Source: Rotaria sordida (Eukaryota; Rotifera; Eurotatoria; Philodinida; Philodinidae). Taken from it: 64,000 nucleotides of DNA. The stretch covers positions 1 to 64,000 of the forward strand of contig CAJNOL010000046.1 of assembly GCA_905250125.1 (NCBI GenBank). The letters are read 5' to 3'. A program made the translations under genes and the position numbers. Within the stretch, counting starts at the first letter, position 1, and every line of letters begins with the position of its first letter. The notes beneath the pieces are model-generated. The model saw only the letters and a list, made by a program, of their open reading frames with translations. It made no database searches and was not told the origin of the DNA. Positions 44,933-56,889 of this stretch are shown here, one piece after another.

Positions 44933-45615
44933 AAAAAATAAAACGAAAAAAGAAAAAAAAAAAGAAAAAATGTGAATGTATGCGTAAGCCTCGAACATGT
45001 AATCTCATTTGTGTGAATGTGTAGGTACATAAAAATATGTTATGCTTTGTTTTTAATGTGTTTTGAATGTATTTTGATAGAAGAAGAAAAAAAAAAGACG
45101 AAGACAAATGGTTAACTTAAATAATAAAGCATTTTATAGGAATCGACAACAAGCAACATAACGCAAAAATTGTAAGATAATCAAATATTTTTATCTGTTA
45201 ATTGAATTATTTATGATCATAATTGGTTTTTTTTCTTCGACGTTCAACTGATTCTTTGTTCTTTTCTGATAGGAAAGGTTAGAAGAAAAAACATTTAATA
45301 GAAAACAACAATGGTTTCCATCGTTCTCTTTTGTATCCAATAATGAATTTCCTCTGTTTGACGTTTTAGTTTTCCTTTTTAACTATATGCAGAGATGTAT
45401 TATTTGATGTTTCTATGGAAAAAGACTTTGTAACTTCAAAACGGTAATATGTATTTCTTTTAATTATATATTAATTTTATAGTATTAAAATGAAGTATTG
45501 TTATTCACTTTCGTTTCCAAAAGTGATATGTACTTCAAGAAGACTATTATTATATATTCATAAAAAAAAATATAAGTTTTATTGTTTTTTATACAGCTAA
45601 AATAATTAATTAAAT
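44933..45615. other. Spacer between LRR gene and 144-aa orphan
   Basis: AT-rich with purine tracts just after the LRR stop. It contains the 3' UTR of one gene and the promoter of the next; nothing else recognised. Confidence 0.5.
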
Positions 45616-47594
45616 ATGTCAGCACGATACAATCTCAATACGGATCATTGGAGTAAAATGCGAATGAATGTAAGTTATATATGACATTTGTTTTTATTCA
45701 TATCAATAACATATCATATATAAAAAGATTATAAAAAATACTATTAATACTGAACAACGTGGACGTGTTTGTAGTTGGCAAAAACATCAAAAATTAGCTG
45801 TACAACATGAATTAGAAGCAGCTATTCGTGGTGCACGTAGTTTACCACAAAATGAAGTTGGAAAAGTACATAATTTTCAAGATATTCTTACAATAGAACT
45901 TGATGGATATGTACCTGGAACAGCATATTTTCGTCGACGAACCGATCAAAATATCGAACCTCTGAATGATCAAATGAAAAAAATTATACAATGTAAGTTG
46001 ATTTTATTTTGGAGATTTTCATCGGACGATAATTAAAAAACACCTATGTTCATTTAATTTTCCAATACGATAAGAGGCCGTGTTTTTTTTCTTTAAAAAT
46101 TATGTGATTTGTAAAATTTTAAAAAAATTGAAGAATTTAGTAAATTTTCATCATTGAAGGATTGTTTGTTTTATTATAAAAGGCTTAAACTTATAAAGAT
46201 TTTCTATTTAATTTAACATTAAAAAAACAAAAACATGAGAGTTCCATATCACTGATTCAGTTTTATTTTTCGAAAATATGTGAATATAACATAATGACAG
46301 TGATAGAATATATCATTACTTGTGATAATTCGTAGATAAAGGCAACTTTCGAACAATAAAAACTTCTTTTATAATTTAAAACTATTTTTTTTTATAAGAA
46401 TGATTGTGTTTTGTGAATGTTTTTAAACTTATTTCTTTCTTACAACACACTGCGTGAGTATAGTTTGTAATTGAAATAATCTATCAAATAGAATTAATTA
46501 TTGACTAGGTCTAGGACAGTTATGCACGGACATTTGTGCGGTAGAACAGGACAGATGGCTGTCGAACAGATTCTATCTTAATTTTTAAACAAATGATGCA
46601 CAATAATATTAATTCAAATAATCAACTTAATTATTTGAGTATTGTCCGAGCTGATCAATTGATTTCCCCATGCACGATTTGAGAGTGGATGTAGATGAAG
46701 AGAAGACTCATTCATTTACATCTACCACCCACTCAACGACATCCACACAACCTCTATATTCAAACACCATCAAGACTATGTCAGGCAATCAACCACCAAA
46801 GTGAAAAACTAGTCTATCAACAAACAACTACAAAATTTGATTGAAAATCCACATGGAAACACTAATGATTCGCTAAAAAAGTGTTGGGCATCTGCTGTCT
46901 CTATAAATTCGCTTTCTACTTCTATTAGTATATTCTTGTTCAATGTTGCTGTTTCTAATTAATTTTGTTATTTAATCTTGCATAACAACTAAATAATATA
47001 TACGAATTGGTTTTTTTTTGTGTTTTTCTCAAATATTTCTTTAGCAAGGATCCGTCTCAGGGCGGAAGCGTCCGAACAAGCCAATGTCCAGCTCCCTATT
47101 AATTAGATGATCGAGCTTCTCCTTGTATACACTAATCTTATATTATTAAGAAAAACTACACAAATAAGTTCATTCGAAATAAACTATTACAAGAGTATTA
47201 AGACACGATTAAAAAGCTATTTCATGAACAATCATTCTTTCGTATAACATTTATTTTTTCCATCATATTCAAACATTCACTATTTTTATGTTGACAAACA
47301 TAAAAAAGAATTATTTGAAATGAAAACTTCCAAATCATTGATCATAATCCTCATTCATAATCAACAAGTAAAATCTAAACATACTAATTAATTAAAATCT
47401 TCTTACATCCTAGTTCATTTCATATTCAAATATGTTTTTATATTGATAATTAATCATATCATTCTTTTTCTTTTAAAGATCGTGATCCATTATTGACTGG
47501 TTCTCAATATACTCTTATGACATTACCAACTGATCCCCAAAGTGATCAAACAAGAAGTCGTGTACCTGTTTTACAATGTCGTGGAAAAATTTAA
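45616..47594 (+). CDS. Small conserved-looking orphan protein, 144 aa
   Basis: Three exons: 45616-45669, 45728-45992 and 47479-47594, with introns of 58 bp and 1486 bp; the phases join cleanly. The product starts MSARYNLNTDHWSKMRMN. A basic and aromatic helical region follows (RGRVCSWQKHQKLAVQHELE), then VHNFQDILTIELDGYVPGTA, and the protein ends SRVPVLQCRGKI. There is no signal peptide, membrane span or known domain. The splice structure and codon use support a real gene, but I do not recognise the family. It converges on HYLS1, with the two stop codons only 112 bp apart, so the 3' UTRs may overlap. Confidence 0.6.
46500..47160. repeat. Less AT-rich insertion-like segment in the orphan-gene intron
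   Basis: Within the 1486-bp intron this stretch has a different composition (many CACC/CATCC and CCGTC words) from the AT-rich flanks. It contains a TCTATAAAT box near 46901. ATTAATTA occurs on both sides (near 46493 and 47098). It may be a worn retroelement fragment such as a solo LTR, but no ends could be proven. Confidence 0.3.
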
Positions 47595-47706
47595 TTTTTA
47601 TATCAATTAAGACACATATACAAAAAGTAAACAAACAAATACAAAAAAAAAAAGAATCTAATAAGTCCCTAATATGTATGTAGAGAATGAATGAAATAAA
47701 TATATA

Positions 47707-49084
47707 TTAATAAAGAAAATCATCTAAATCTTTTGATGGTTGTAAACCATTTGCAAGTGAATAACGAATATTCCAACGAAGTGCTGAACGTTTTTTTGTT
47801 GTTGGTACAACATAATTATTCACACGTGGAATAGATTTTCTCTAGAGAAAATATTATGAAAATCTTATTAAAGACAAACTAAATATTCAAAATTACTTTA
47901 ACAGGAACATCTTTTTGTAAAAGTTGATCTCGAATAGCCCATCGTAAAGTTTGATGTGATTTTTCTCCAGGTGCTCGTTGTGATGCCCATTGTTGTCGAT
48001 AATACGAATAAAGTTGAACTGAATCTATATGATTACTTGAAAAACTACGAGAACGACGAAGAGATCCAGTTGCTGCTGTCGATGGACGAATAACTAATTA
48101 TTTATTTAAAAAAAAAAAAAAATTTCAATATTTTATTTCGACTTTTATTTTCTTTGACTTACATGATTTTACTGGGTGATTTGATAATGTTGATCGAGTC
48201 TAATGAAAACAAATGTTCAAAAGAAATACTAAGATTAGTATTGAAATGCATTACATCATAACTATATGTTGATTGATTATCAATATCTGATGCAGATTCG
48301 ATTCGTCGACGTCCCCGTTTATGCTGATTTTGAAGATCATTCAAATAGCTTACATCACGTGAATCAAGCACAGAGCCTGTTTCTAAAAAAAAAAACAAAA
48401 AAAGAAATAATAGATCAAAGTTTTTCAAACAATCTAACCTGATCTTGATTCATCACATACAGTTGCTTTACCATTATAATGTCTTAAACGAATGAAGAAA
48501 AAAAAAATTGTTTTTTTTTCAACTCTTTCTAAAAGAAATTTATTTTTTCTAACCGAAGAACTTTTCGTTTAATAATTCTTTGTGATGATGTTTCACTTCG
48601 ATTATCATCTTCATTATTTTTTGATCGATAATGATAACTTGACATACTAAATGAAAATATTGAAATTATTCTTACATAAAAATATTATTTAACTTACGTT
48701 GGTGTATTAGTTTCATCAAGACTTTCACTATTATCATCATTTCGATTATATTCATTATCTGATGGACTTGGATGATGAATCTAAATATTTAATATTTGGA
48801 TAAAAAGAAAACACAAAGTCAATATAATTTAACTGTAAAATCAACATTAGATTGTTGTTGAGCAACAGATCTTTTTGTTTCATGGGAATCTATTTGGAGC
48901 GAAAAAAAAATAAACAGATCGATGAATAGTAAAATTTATTGTAAATACCTTGAGTTTTTTCATTTTGTGCAAGTTCTTCTAAATCATGTTGAAATTTTAA
49001 AAGTGTCTGTTTTGATAAACCATCATAACCTAAACGAGCAAGTTCACGACGAATTTCTTCGAGAGAAAAAGTATCTATTTCCAT
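47707..49084 (-). CDS. HYLS1: HYLS1 centriolar/ciliogenesis protein
   Basis: Nine coding exons (48949-49084, 48834-48889, 48698-48780, 48554-48646, 48439-48482, 48255-48382, 48163-48199, 47897-48093, 47707-47841) give 302 aa, close to the roughly 299 aa of human HYLS1. The protein is a core centriolar component needed for the basal body to build a cilium. The N-terminus has the helical [19 protein letters not shown] block typical of invertebrate members. The C-terminal HYLS-1 box is visible as a tryptophan-containing repeat: [13 protein letters not shown], then [20 protein letters not shown] followed by [10 protein letters not shown]. The middle is serine/asparagine-rich and probably disordered. 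The start is the first ATG after in-frame stops. It lies tail-to-tail with the gene at 45616-47594. Introns are all 51-78 bp. Confidence 0.92.
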
Positions 49085-49617
49085 TGAAATAAATATATAT
49101 TCAATCTAAAGAAAATACAAATCAAAATTCCAATGAAAAAACGAGAGAGTACAGATTGTTTCCATCGTAACGTACATTACATGAGACATATTTTCACCAG
49201 TAAAAAACAACCGATAATAAATATAGTGCGACCTCTTTCAAAAGAAATTTTGAACGACAATTTTTTTATTTAAAAAAAAAAGAAAAATATTGTGTAGATT
49301 CTATTTTATAGTATAATATATCCAATAAATGAATGTTGACGTTGCTAAATACGTATTTCAACTAGTTATTTGATTCCTATTTAGTAAAAACTATTGCTGT
49401 TCAACGAAAATAAAAGAAAGGAAAGTTACTATCACATATAATTCGTCTATTTAATAATGTCCATGTATCATTGTGGGCAATAATCGTATCTTTTTTGCAT
49501 TAAATAATATTTATTTAACTAGACTAGTCCAAAACAACGTTAATATTGTCACATTATTCTAGCCATGTGTTAATCTACTCTAATGAAGTTCATTTTTTCT
49601 TTTCCCAGAACGAAAAA

Positions 49618-50515
49618 GCACTACCGTAAGTGGTCGTATACTATGCAATGTGTGACAAAACGATCATTATATATGACCATCGTAAATTATCAACGTATAC
49701 GGTAAAATACGAAATATATACGGTCGTTTCCGAGTGTATACGAATTTTGTATACTTCATCCTGCGGTATTCAAACAAGAATAAAGTATGCGATGAATGTA
49801 AATGATTATCGTAGACGACCGTATTTTGTCGTAAAACAGCCATGAAATGAGTTGCACCTGTCGAAGACATAAATTTTTCGTTTTGCATTCAGCAATATAT
49901 GCAATAATGAGTGCTTCTTTCAAAAAAATTAATTTTTTTTATTAAGAATAATTCGAACAACATAACGAGATACAAGTATTCTTTAATTGTATTATTTTAT
50001 TTTATTTCTATTTCGGTTGAATCAAAAAACATATTTAAGTCTAAGTATTTCTTTTTAAATAAATTATTTTATTTTTATTTGGATCGATTCGAGCAGCAGA
50101 TTAAATAGTAAATAATCTTTTTCAAAAAAAAATTAAAATGAAATTTCGTGTTTAAATCGGAGGAAAGAAAGTCCCTGCCTCTTTAATTGAGTAAAATATG
50201 TCAATACGATAGCATACATTCTCATTTGCAAACATGTACGGTCGGTTACTTTGGTTGTATTTTGTCGTATACGACACGACGAGATACTGTCGCAATTCTG
50301 AAGTGAGCCTGGAAGAAGGATTACAATCACTAGATCGTCAAAAAAGACCCTATTTTATTGTGCCGTACATAGTTGATAACAGTCTGAAAATCGGATATCC
50401 GACCATTTACGATCATTTACCATACAGGAAATACGATCTATTCGGTCGTAATTTATACTGTATGCGATGGTATACGACCGTTTACCATGATGCTCCTCCT
50501 GCGTTGTCGAATTGA
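49618..50515. repeat. TACG-rich degenerate repeat region
   Basis: GTCGTA, TACGAC, TACGGTCG and TATACG recur many times on both strands through this stretch, unlike the rest of the window. GTATTTTGTCGTA occurs twice in direct orientation (near 49823 and 50258). GGTCGTATACTAT near the left end pairs in reverse complement with ATGGTATACGACC near the right end, suggesting a worn inverted-repeat element. Short open frames here are Tyr/Arg-rich by-products of the motif. Confidence 0.45.
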
Positions 50516-50984
50516 AAATGTTTCGTTTCTCTGAGAATAAAGTGACGTCAGTGTGTTATGAAGTATCACAAGTGTATTTCAAAAGTTATCTGATAATCAC
50601 AAAATGTAAAACTAGATGTTTTAATACCATTAGATTTCGTGGAATCCGACAAGTTTCTACTATCGAATATCGTCAGATCTTATCAACAGAATCCCATCGG
50701 ATTCGATAGCTTGAAACCGTCGGAAATCCAATACGATCATTGACATGAAATGTGTTTTATTCTAAAAATTAATTTTAGAGTATTCCAATTCTAACTCATT
50801 CTGTTAAAAAATTTTAGATTCCATTGTGTTTTTATTGTCTAAGCATTCATATAAAATACTCGGTCATTTTTCTCATCGTGATATAATTCAACTACCAGAA
50901 AAGAACGACAAATAATTTCTTGGACACATGTAAGGTGCCAATGATATAAAAATTTAGTATATTTAAAAAAAATTTATTTATACG

Positions 50985-51830
50985 TTGTTTAGTTGACTTT
51001 GATGTGCTGATCATGAACATATATTTTTTAAACTTTTTAAAGAATGTTATAAGCAAGAAAATTTTAAAAACATTTGAAGAGCGTCAAACATTCGAAAAAT
51101 CATTTATTTGAGAAAAATTAATGTTTCATCTTTTTTCGTTGTGAGAATTCTTCAACATTTTTTTTGACTTTTCATCGAAAAATGTATATTGGGACGGCAT
51201 TTGATTGCCTTTGAAGCTAAAATTTGTCCAGTATCGTGATGGCGAACACTTCTACAGGAGTATCCTATATGCGACTTTACAAAGCTATCTATGTAGGTTT
51301 TTGCATCAAGAATTGTAGTCAAGTGTCTTACATCATTCGGACTACTCAAGGGTGAGCTTTGAAAGTACGTATTTAGTCCCTAGGACCAAAAATTTCCATT
51401 TTCTTACCAATAACGCAAAACTTTAGAAAACTCAATGCGTACTTCTAAAACTGATCGTCGAGTGATTCGAATGCGGTAAGACACATGCGTATGGTTCTTC
51501 GTGCAAAACACAAGATAGCTGTGCAAAGTTGCATATTAGCATGTCCCTGTAGGAACGTTCATCATAGCCATACTCGACAAACATTTAGCTTCAAAGTCAA
51601 CCAAATATTGTCCTAATATACACTTTTCGATGAAAAATCAGAAGAAAAACACTTTGAAAAAGTTCTCAGAACGAAAAAGATGAAATCTTAGTTTTTCTCA
51701 AATAAACAGTTTTTTCGATGGTTAAACGACACTTTCCAAGTTTTTTTAAAATTTTCCCGCTTATGACATTGTCTAAAAAACACATATTCGTGATCAGCAC
51801 ATGAAATTCTACTAAACAATGGTTAAAGAA
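50985..51830. repeat. Long fold-back element, about 850 bp
   Basis: Two arms of about 400 bp are reverse complements at roughly 75-80% identity by eye, with the centre near 51405. Paired blocks: TTGTTTAGT with CTAAACAAT at the outer ends; ATGTGCTGATCATGAA with TTCGTGATCAGCACAT; TTATTTGAGAAAAA with TTTTTCTCAAATAA; TTTTCATCGAAAAATGTATA with TATACACTTTTCGATGAAAA; TTTGAAGCTAAA with TTTAGCTTCAAA. No protein of note is encoded. Confidence 0.85.
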
Positions 51831-52352
51831 TTTTTTCATAAAAATATGTTTAATTTTTGAATTATTCGCATCTTACTTCTTGATCATTTGAATACATTGA
51901 ACAAAAAATATTTCAACTTGCAAAATACAGATGTATTTGGTTAAAATGGAACCGATTAATATGTGTATTTATGGCTATAGTATAAATGTTCATATCAATA
52001 TTGAATTGTGTTTAAAATAAATAAATTATCAACCGCTTCTACATCTTTGAATTTATACAGTAGAACTCTCAATTTTGTCCATCTCTTTCTTTTCGATCAT
52101 AATAATTTCTTGAGAACTACTTGTGCATATAGACATCTATCGTACTCTTTGCCATCTATCTATTTGTTGTTGCGATTGATTACATTTTATTGGAATCCAA
52201 GACAAGTTGATTTTAAAATTTTAAAAGTTACTATAAGTAACAAAAAATTGATTTGTTTTTCTTATTTGCTCTTTAAAATTATCAAACAATTGTATCTCGA
52301 ATCATAAACTAAAAAGATATTTAAAAGCTTTTTTCTTTCATAAAAACAAACC

Positions 52353-53858
52353 ATGTCATCGGAATATGAACGCAAATTAATTGATATGCAATATCAAATG
52401 CGTGAAAATAATGCATATTTAAATGATTATATGAAAGATTTAAATGTTTGGACAGATGAAATAAAAAAGAAAGAAGAAACTTTAAAAAATACAACATCAT
52501 CAACAACGAAAGATCTTCCACCAATACGAAATTTTATTGAACCACCAAAACCAAAAAAGAAGTCGAAAAAGAAAAATCTTTCAACAAAAACTTCTTCATC
52601 TATACATTCATATGATTATCGTTCATGGGATAAATATGATGTTGATGCTGAATGTGAACGAATTGATAATGAACAAAAAGATGAAGAAGAAGATTATGAT
52701 AACAATGGAGAAGATGCAGACGGAGAAGATGCAGATGGAGAAGATGCAGATGATGAAGAATGGCAAGAACAGGTATTAAAAAGAAAAGCTGAATATTATA
52801 AAGATTGTGGTAATTATCAATTTAAAGAAAAATCTTATTCTCAAGCTATTGAATGTTATACCAAAGCAATTGAATGTGATCCCACATGTTCAATTTATTT
52901 TGCTAATCGTGCTCAATGTCAATTATTTGAACAACGTTATGGTGCTTGTGAAGCTGATTGTACATTAGCCATACAACTTGATAAAAATTATTTAAAAGCT
53001 TATTATAGACGAGCATTAGCACGTATTGAACTTGAAAAAATTGAACAAGCAAGACAAGATTTAGAATATATTTTGACACGTGAACCATCAAATAATGATG
53101 CAAAAATTAAATTAGATGAATTAAATAAAAATGATGAAATTAAACGTTTAGGAAGAATTTATCCATTAAGTGATAAACCTATTGATAAACGATCAACTAA
53201 ACCATTAAAAAGAATTGAAATACAAGAAATTGATACGTCAATTATTTCAAGTAGTCAAACAACAAAGAAAAAAACTATTGTTATTGAAGAAATGGATACA
53301 GTATAAATTTATTTATTTTTTTCTTATTCATTTGAAATAATTAATCTAATTCTTTAGAATTTACCTTCTTCTGAACCAATAGTCCAACCATCATCATCGT
53401 TTCCTCCTCCTCCTCCTCCTCCTCCTTCTTCGTTACAATCTGAAAAACCAACAATAGTTGAAAAACCATCCAATAAATCTATACCTATACCAACTACAAT
53501 TCCAAGTACAGGTTTTCAATTTAAACGTGATTGGTCAAATTTAAATAATCAAATTGAACAACAATCAATTTATTTTAATAAAATTTCACCAAAATCTTAT
53601 AAAACAATTTTTTCAACTGGTCTTGATTCATCAGTATTTTCAAGAATTCTACTTCTATGGTCAAATCAAGCAAATATTGATGAACATTTAATTGATTCAA
53701 TGTATGAATTACGTCAAACACCAAGATTTGATACACAATTAAGTTTTCTTAGTAATGATGATAAACGATTATTAAGAACAATTTTACAAAGATTACAAAA
53801 TGAATGTTCATCAACGGATAAAATTCAAACTATATTACGTGATTATAAAATCGATTGA
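52353..53858 (+). CDS. RPAP3: RPAP3, R2TP/PAQosome TPR subunit
   Basis: Two exons, 52353-53300 and 53358-53858, give 482 aa. RPAP3 (Spaghetti in flies) carries HSP90/HSP70 clients to the R2TP complex for assembly of RNA polymerases, snoRNPs and PIKKs. The N-terminus has the LNDYMKDLNVWTDEIKKKE helix and LPPIRN, with the SYDYRSWDKYDVD segment that precedes the TPRs. An acidic GEDAD triplet comes from a 15-bp tandem repeat (52707-52751). There is one TPR block at about residues 142-260 (YYKDCGNYQFKEKSYSQAIE, YFANRAQCQL, AYYRRALARIEL). STKPLKRIEIQEID matches the family linker, then a PPPPPPPP run, and the RPAP3 C-terminal helical domain lies at about 375-480 (FKRDWSNL, FSRILLLW, LLRTILQRL). Vertebrate proteins have two TPR blocks; a single block is also the fly arrangement. 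Confidence 0.93.
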
Positions 53859-56800
53859 GATGATATTTTCAAGTGTTTTCTTTTTCTTTTTTTTTTGTTT
53901 GTTTTTATACACATCGAAACAAATAAATTTAAACTGTTATTATGTTTCTCATACTGATTTTCACATCGGGAAAGAAAGATCGATTCTTTTATCGTCATTG
54001 AAGTTTAGTTATTTAATTGTAATTCATGAATAGACTTCTTTTGCGTAATGAAAAGTGATTTAGTCTAAATATCATCGGAAAATAAAATGAAAGATACATC
54101 AAATTATACTTGATTTGATTCAAGAGAAAAAAAATTCTATGTAATTACAACACAAAATAAAATAATTGAAAGAATATCTTTAGTTTTATATGTTTTTTTT
54201 GTTCGATATTCTAGAACAAGAAAAATGAATTGTTATAACATTGATATTACAGTTAGTTTCGAATATTGTTTTTTGTATTTACTGAACGTTGTGTGATCAA
54301 GTATTTTAATTATTTGATTTCTCTTATTGATTATTCGGAGATCATGATCAAATCCATTTATGATTCTCTGAAACATGATGTTATTTCTATTGTTTTTGAA
54401 GAAGGACAGAACCTTGATTATGGACTACATATTTGCTAAAAGTTCTTCCATCATATTTTTTCTAGAGTCAACCTGATTTTTATGTTTTTCTAATAACAAA
54501 GAAAGCTTCTCGATTTGCATAATTCTTTGCGCTTATGAATCTATCAAAAGGAAACATTTCGTTTAGAATTCGACTCAGATTGATTAGGTTACAATAAGTT
54601 AATTGGTGTCTAGCTTTACATAAGATAAACAGTAACTCGAGATGAAATAATCACGTCGTTCTTTTCAATTTTGAGAGAGCTCATATGGATTCATCAACAG
54701 CAGGATGTTTAACAAAAGAAAATAGCGGATTGTATTATGCTTCAACCAATACCATAACATTCAGTATTTGCAGAATCAAGCAGATTTATCCAAAGACTTG
54801 TAGAATACTTTGTTTAATCTCATGAATAACCCTGTAGTTCCATATTATAATATAGAGCTAATAAAATTAAATGACTAGTATTCTGTAAGATTAAAATTTC
54901 AGCAGTAATCATAACTTTCTACAGCAACAATCGTTCTAGGATTTTACAGAGTTCTATTGGGTTTCACAGAACTTCAAAATTATTTTAGATATAGAGAACC
55001 TCTACGAAGTCTCATCGATGTTTAAATCCACAATGTCTTATTGTTCACTTGATCTATATGTATAAAGATATCATATAATGATATTGTGTTACTAAAAACA
55101 TAAGAGAAAGAGCGATCACTTCATGGCCTAAAAAATCATAATCTACATAAAATTTAACTCGTATATAAACAGACCTGGCAACCAAAAGGTTAATTTCTGG
55201 AAAAAACTTCCTTTTATTGGTGAAAAAAAATATCTTTGACTTCGGATCGATTCTCGAAAAAGTGACCTATATTGGACTGTGAATTCATTTGTTGTATGAC
55301 CTTTTTTTGGTGTGTTCGAATAATACAATTATAAATACGATTCGAAGCATTTTTCTTTTCATAATGACTTCTCTTTTATACTGGCCTTCAGAAATTGTTG
55401 ATCATATGATTATCAAACAATCACTTATCAGAAATAAATGAAAAATTTTATCAGTCATTTGTATTTGTATGACAAATATAGTGTGGTGACACCTTCAAGA
55501 GTTAAACTTTTATTCATAGACATGATTTATTTAAAGATATATTTTTTAATTTGATATAATCACTCTTTTGTTTTACTCGATTGAACAAAGAAAAGATTTT
55601 AAAAACATATTAAATTAAATAGAAATTCTTTAAGTAAATAAAATATAAAAATAAAATTTTAATTATGAAATAACTTGTCAAAAATAGTGAATAAAAGAAG
55701 TTATTTTCATTTTCTTTTCTTTTTCTCTAATATTTATTCGACAAATATATTATCGTTTAATGTTACAAAGAAAAATAAGTCTAAGTTATTTTCCAAACAA
55801 GTTATGATCGATTTACTATTAAACACCTCAGTGCCTTCAAGCTGTTTATTCATCTGTGCGCCTACGCATTATTCACGTTCTTTAATAAGTAAAGGATGTA
55901 GTGAAAAAGCTTATTCTCGCCGACATGCGTCCTTAGAATGCTTGTGGAATAACAAGCGGCATGGAAAACGATCAAGAAAAAAAAGAAGAAGAAGAAGAAG
56001 CCGAGAAGCGTTCGATGTTGTACTCTAGTTTTAGTGCAACTACTTAGTTCCATTTTCTTTTTCTTCAGACAAACAAGTAGTTGAATGATGGTGACAATGT
56101 TGTCTGTTGTTATGATGAACGTTGCATGAGCGCATTGACGGCCGGCAAAGAACGAGCAGACGAGACAACAATCTTTCTTTTCTTTTCTTTTTTTTTTTGC
56201 TTTTTTTCTTCTTCTATTACTTGTTTTTTAGCTAAGAGGAAAAAAAATCTAAGTCTTGTTATTGACGCACCTATAAAAATAGGCATATATAGTCGACGTA
56301 TCTACTAGTCATCGTTATTCTCGTCTGGCACGAAATAAGGAAAAATATCGTGAAACATAGGCAAGCTTCTCATATGGCTGTGAAGAAAAAAATAAAGAAT
56401 AAAAAAGAAAAAGAAAAACGGAAATGTAACTGATGCACATATATTAAAGAATAGTTTTCAACAATAACGAAAAAAAAAACAAATAATAATAATTTCTTTC
56501 TTTTATGCCTCCATCGACATTTCAAATGTTGAACACATGTTTATTAGAAAACTATATGAGTTTTCTTGCTTTCATTATGTTATAATAAAAGATGACAAAA
56601 AGAAGAAAAAGAAGAAGAAAAAAAAAGAGAGAGCAAAGAAAAAAAAAGGAACTTATCTTCCACTAGCATAGTTTTGTGCAATGTCACCATAGATCTATAA
56701 TTGTTGAGCGAAAAAAAAAGAACTTTTTTCCTCTCTCTCTCTCTCGCTACTTTTTTTCCTCTCTTCTCTTTTTTTCCGTATAACGAAAGGAACGCATGGT

Positions 56801-56889
56801 TAACATCAAAATAATAATAAATCCAACAATAATAAACACTACCACTATTCTTTATAGTTATGTCCACATATTGTGGTAGTAAGTGAAAC
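53859..56889. other. Intergenic region, 3.0 kb
   Basis: No gene recognised. AT-rich; a basic-looking frame at 55675-56028 comes from an AGAAGAAG tract (55982-56000). Promoter elements of PTPRN presumably lie near the right end. CT-rich runs (near 56732-56748) are low complexity. Confidence 0.5.

Larger units (their letters stand above)
49085..52352. other. Intergenic region between divergent HYLS1 and RPAP3
   Basis: 3.3 kb without a supported gene. It contains a TACG-rich degenerate repeat region (49618-50515) and a long fold-back element (50985-51830). Promoters of both flanking genes lie at its ends. Confidence 0.55.

Noticed and set aside
50234-50515. 93-codon Tyr/Arg-rich frame
   Set aside because: Amino-acid bias follows directly from the TACG-rich repeat words; no family match.
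55675-56028. 117-codon frame ending in a run of Arg/Lys
   Set aside because: The basic tail is a purine repeat, and no splice partners or known domain are evident.
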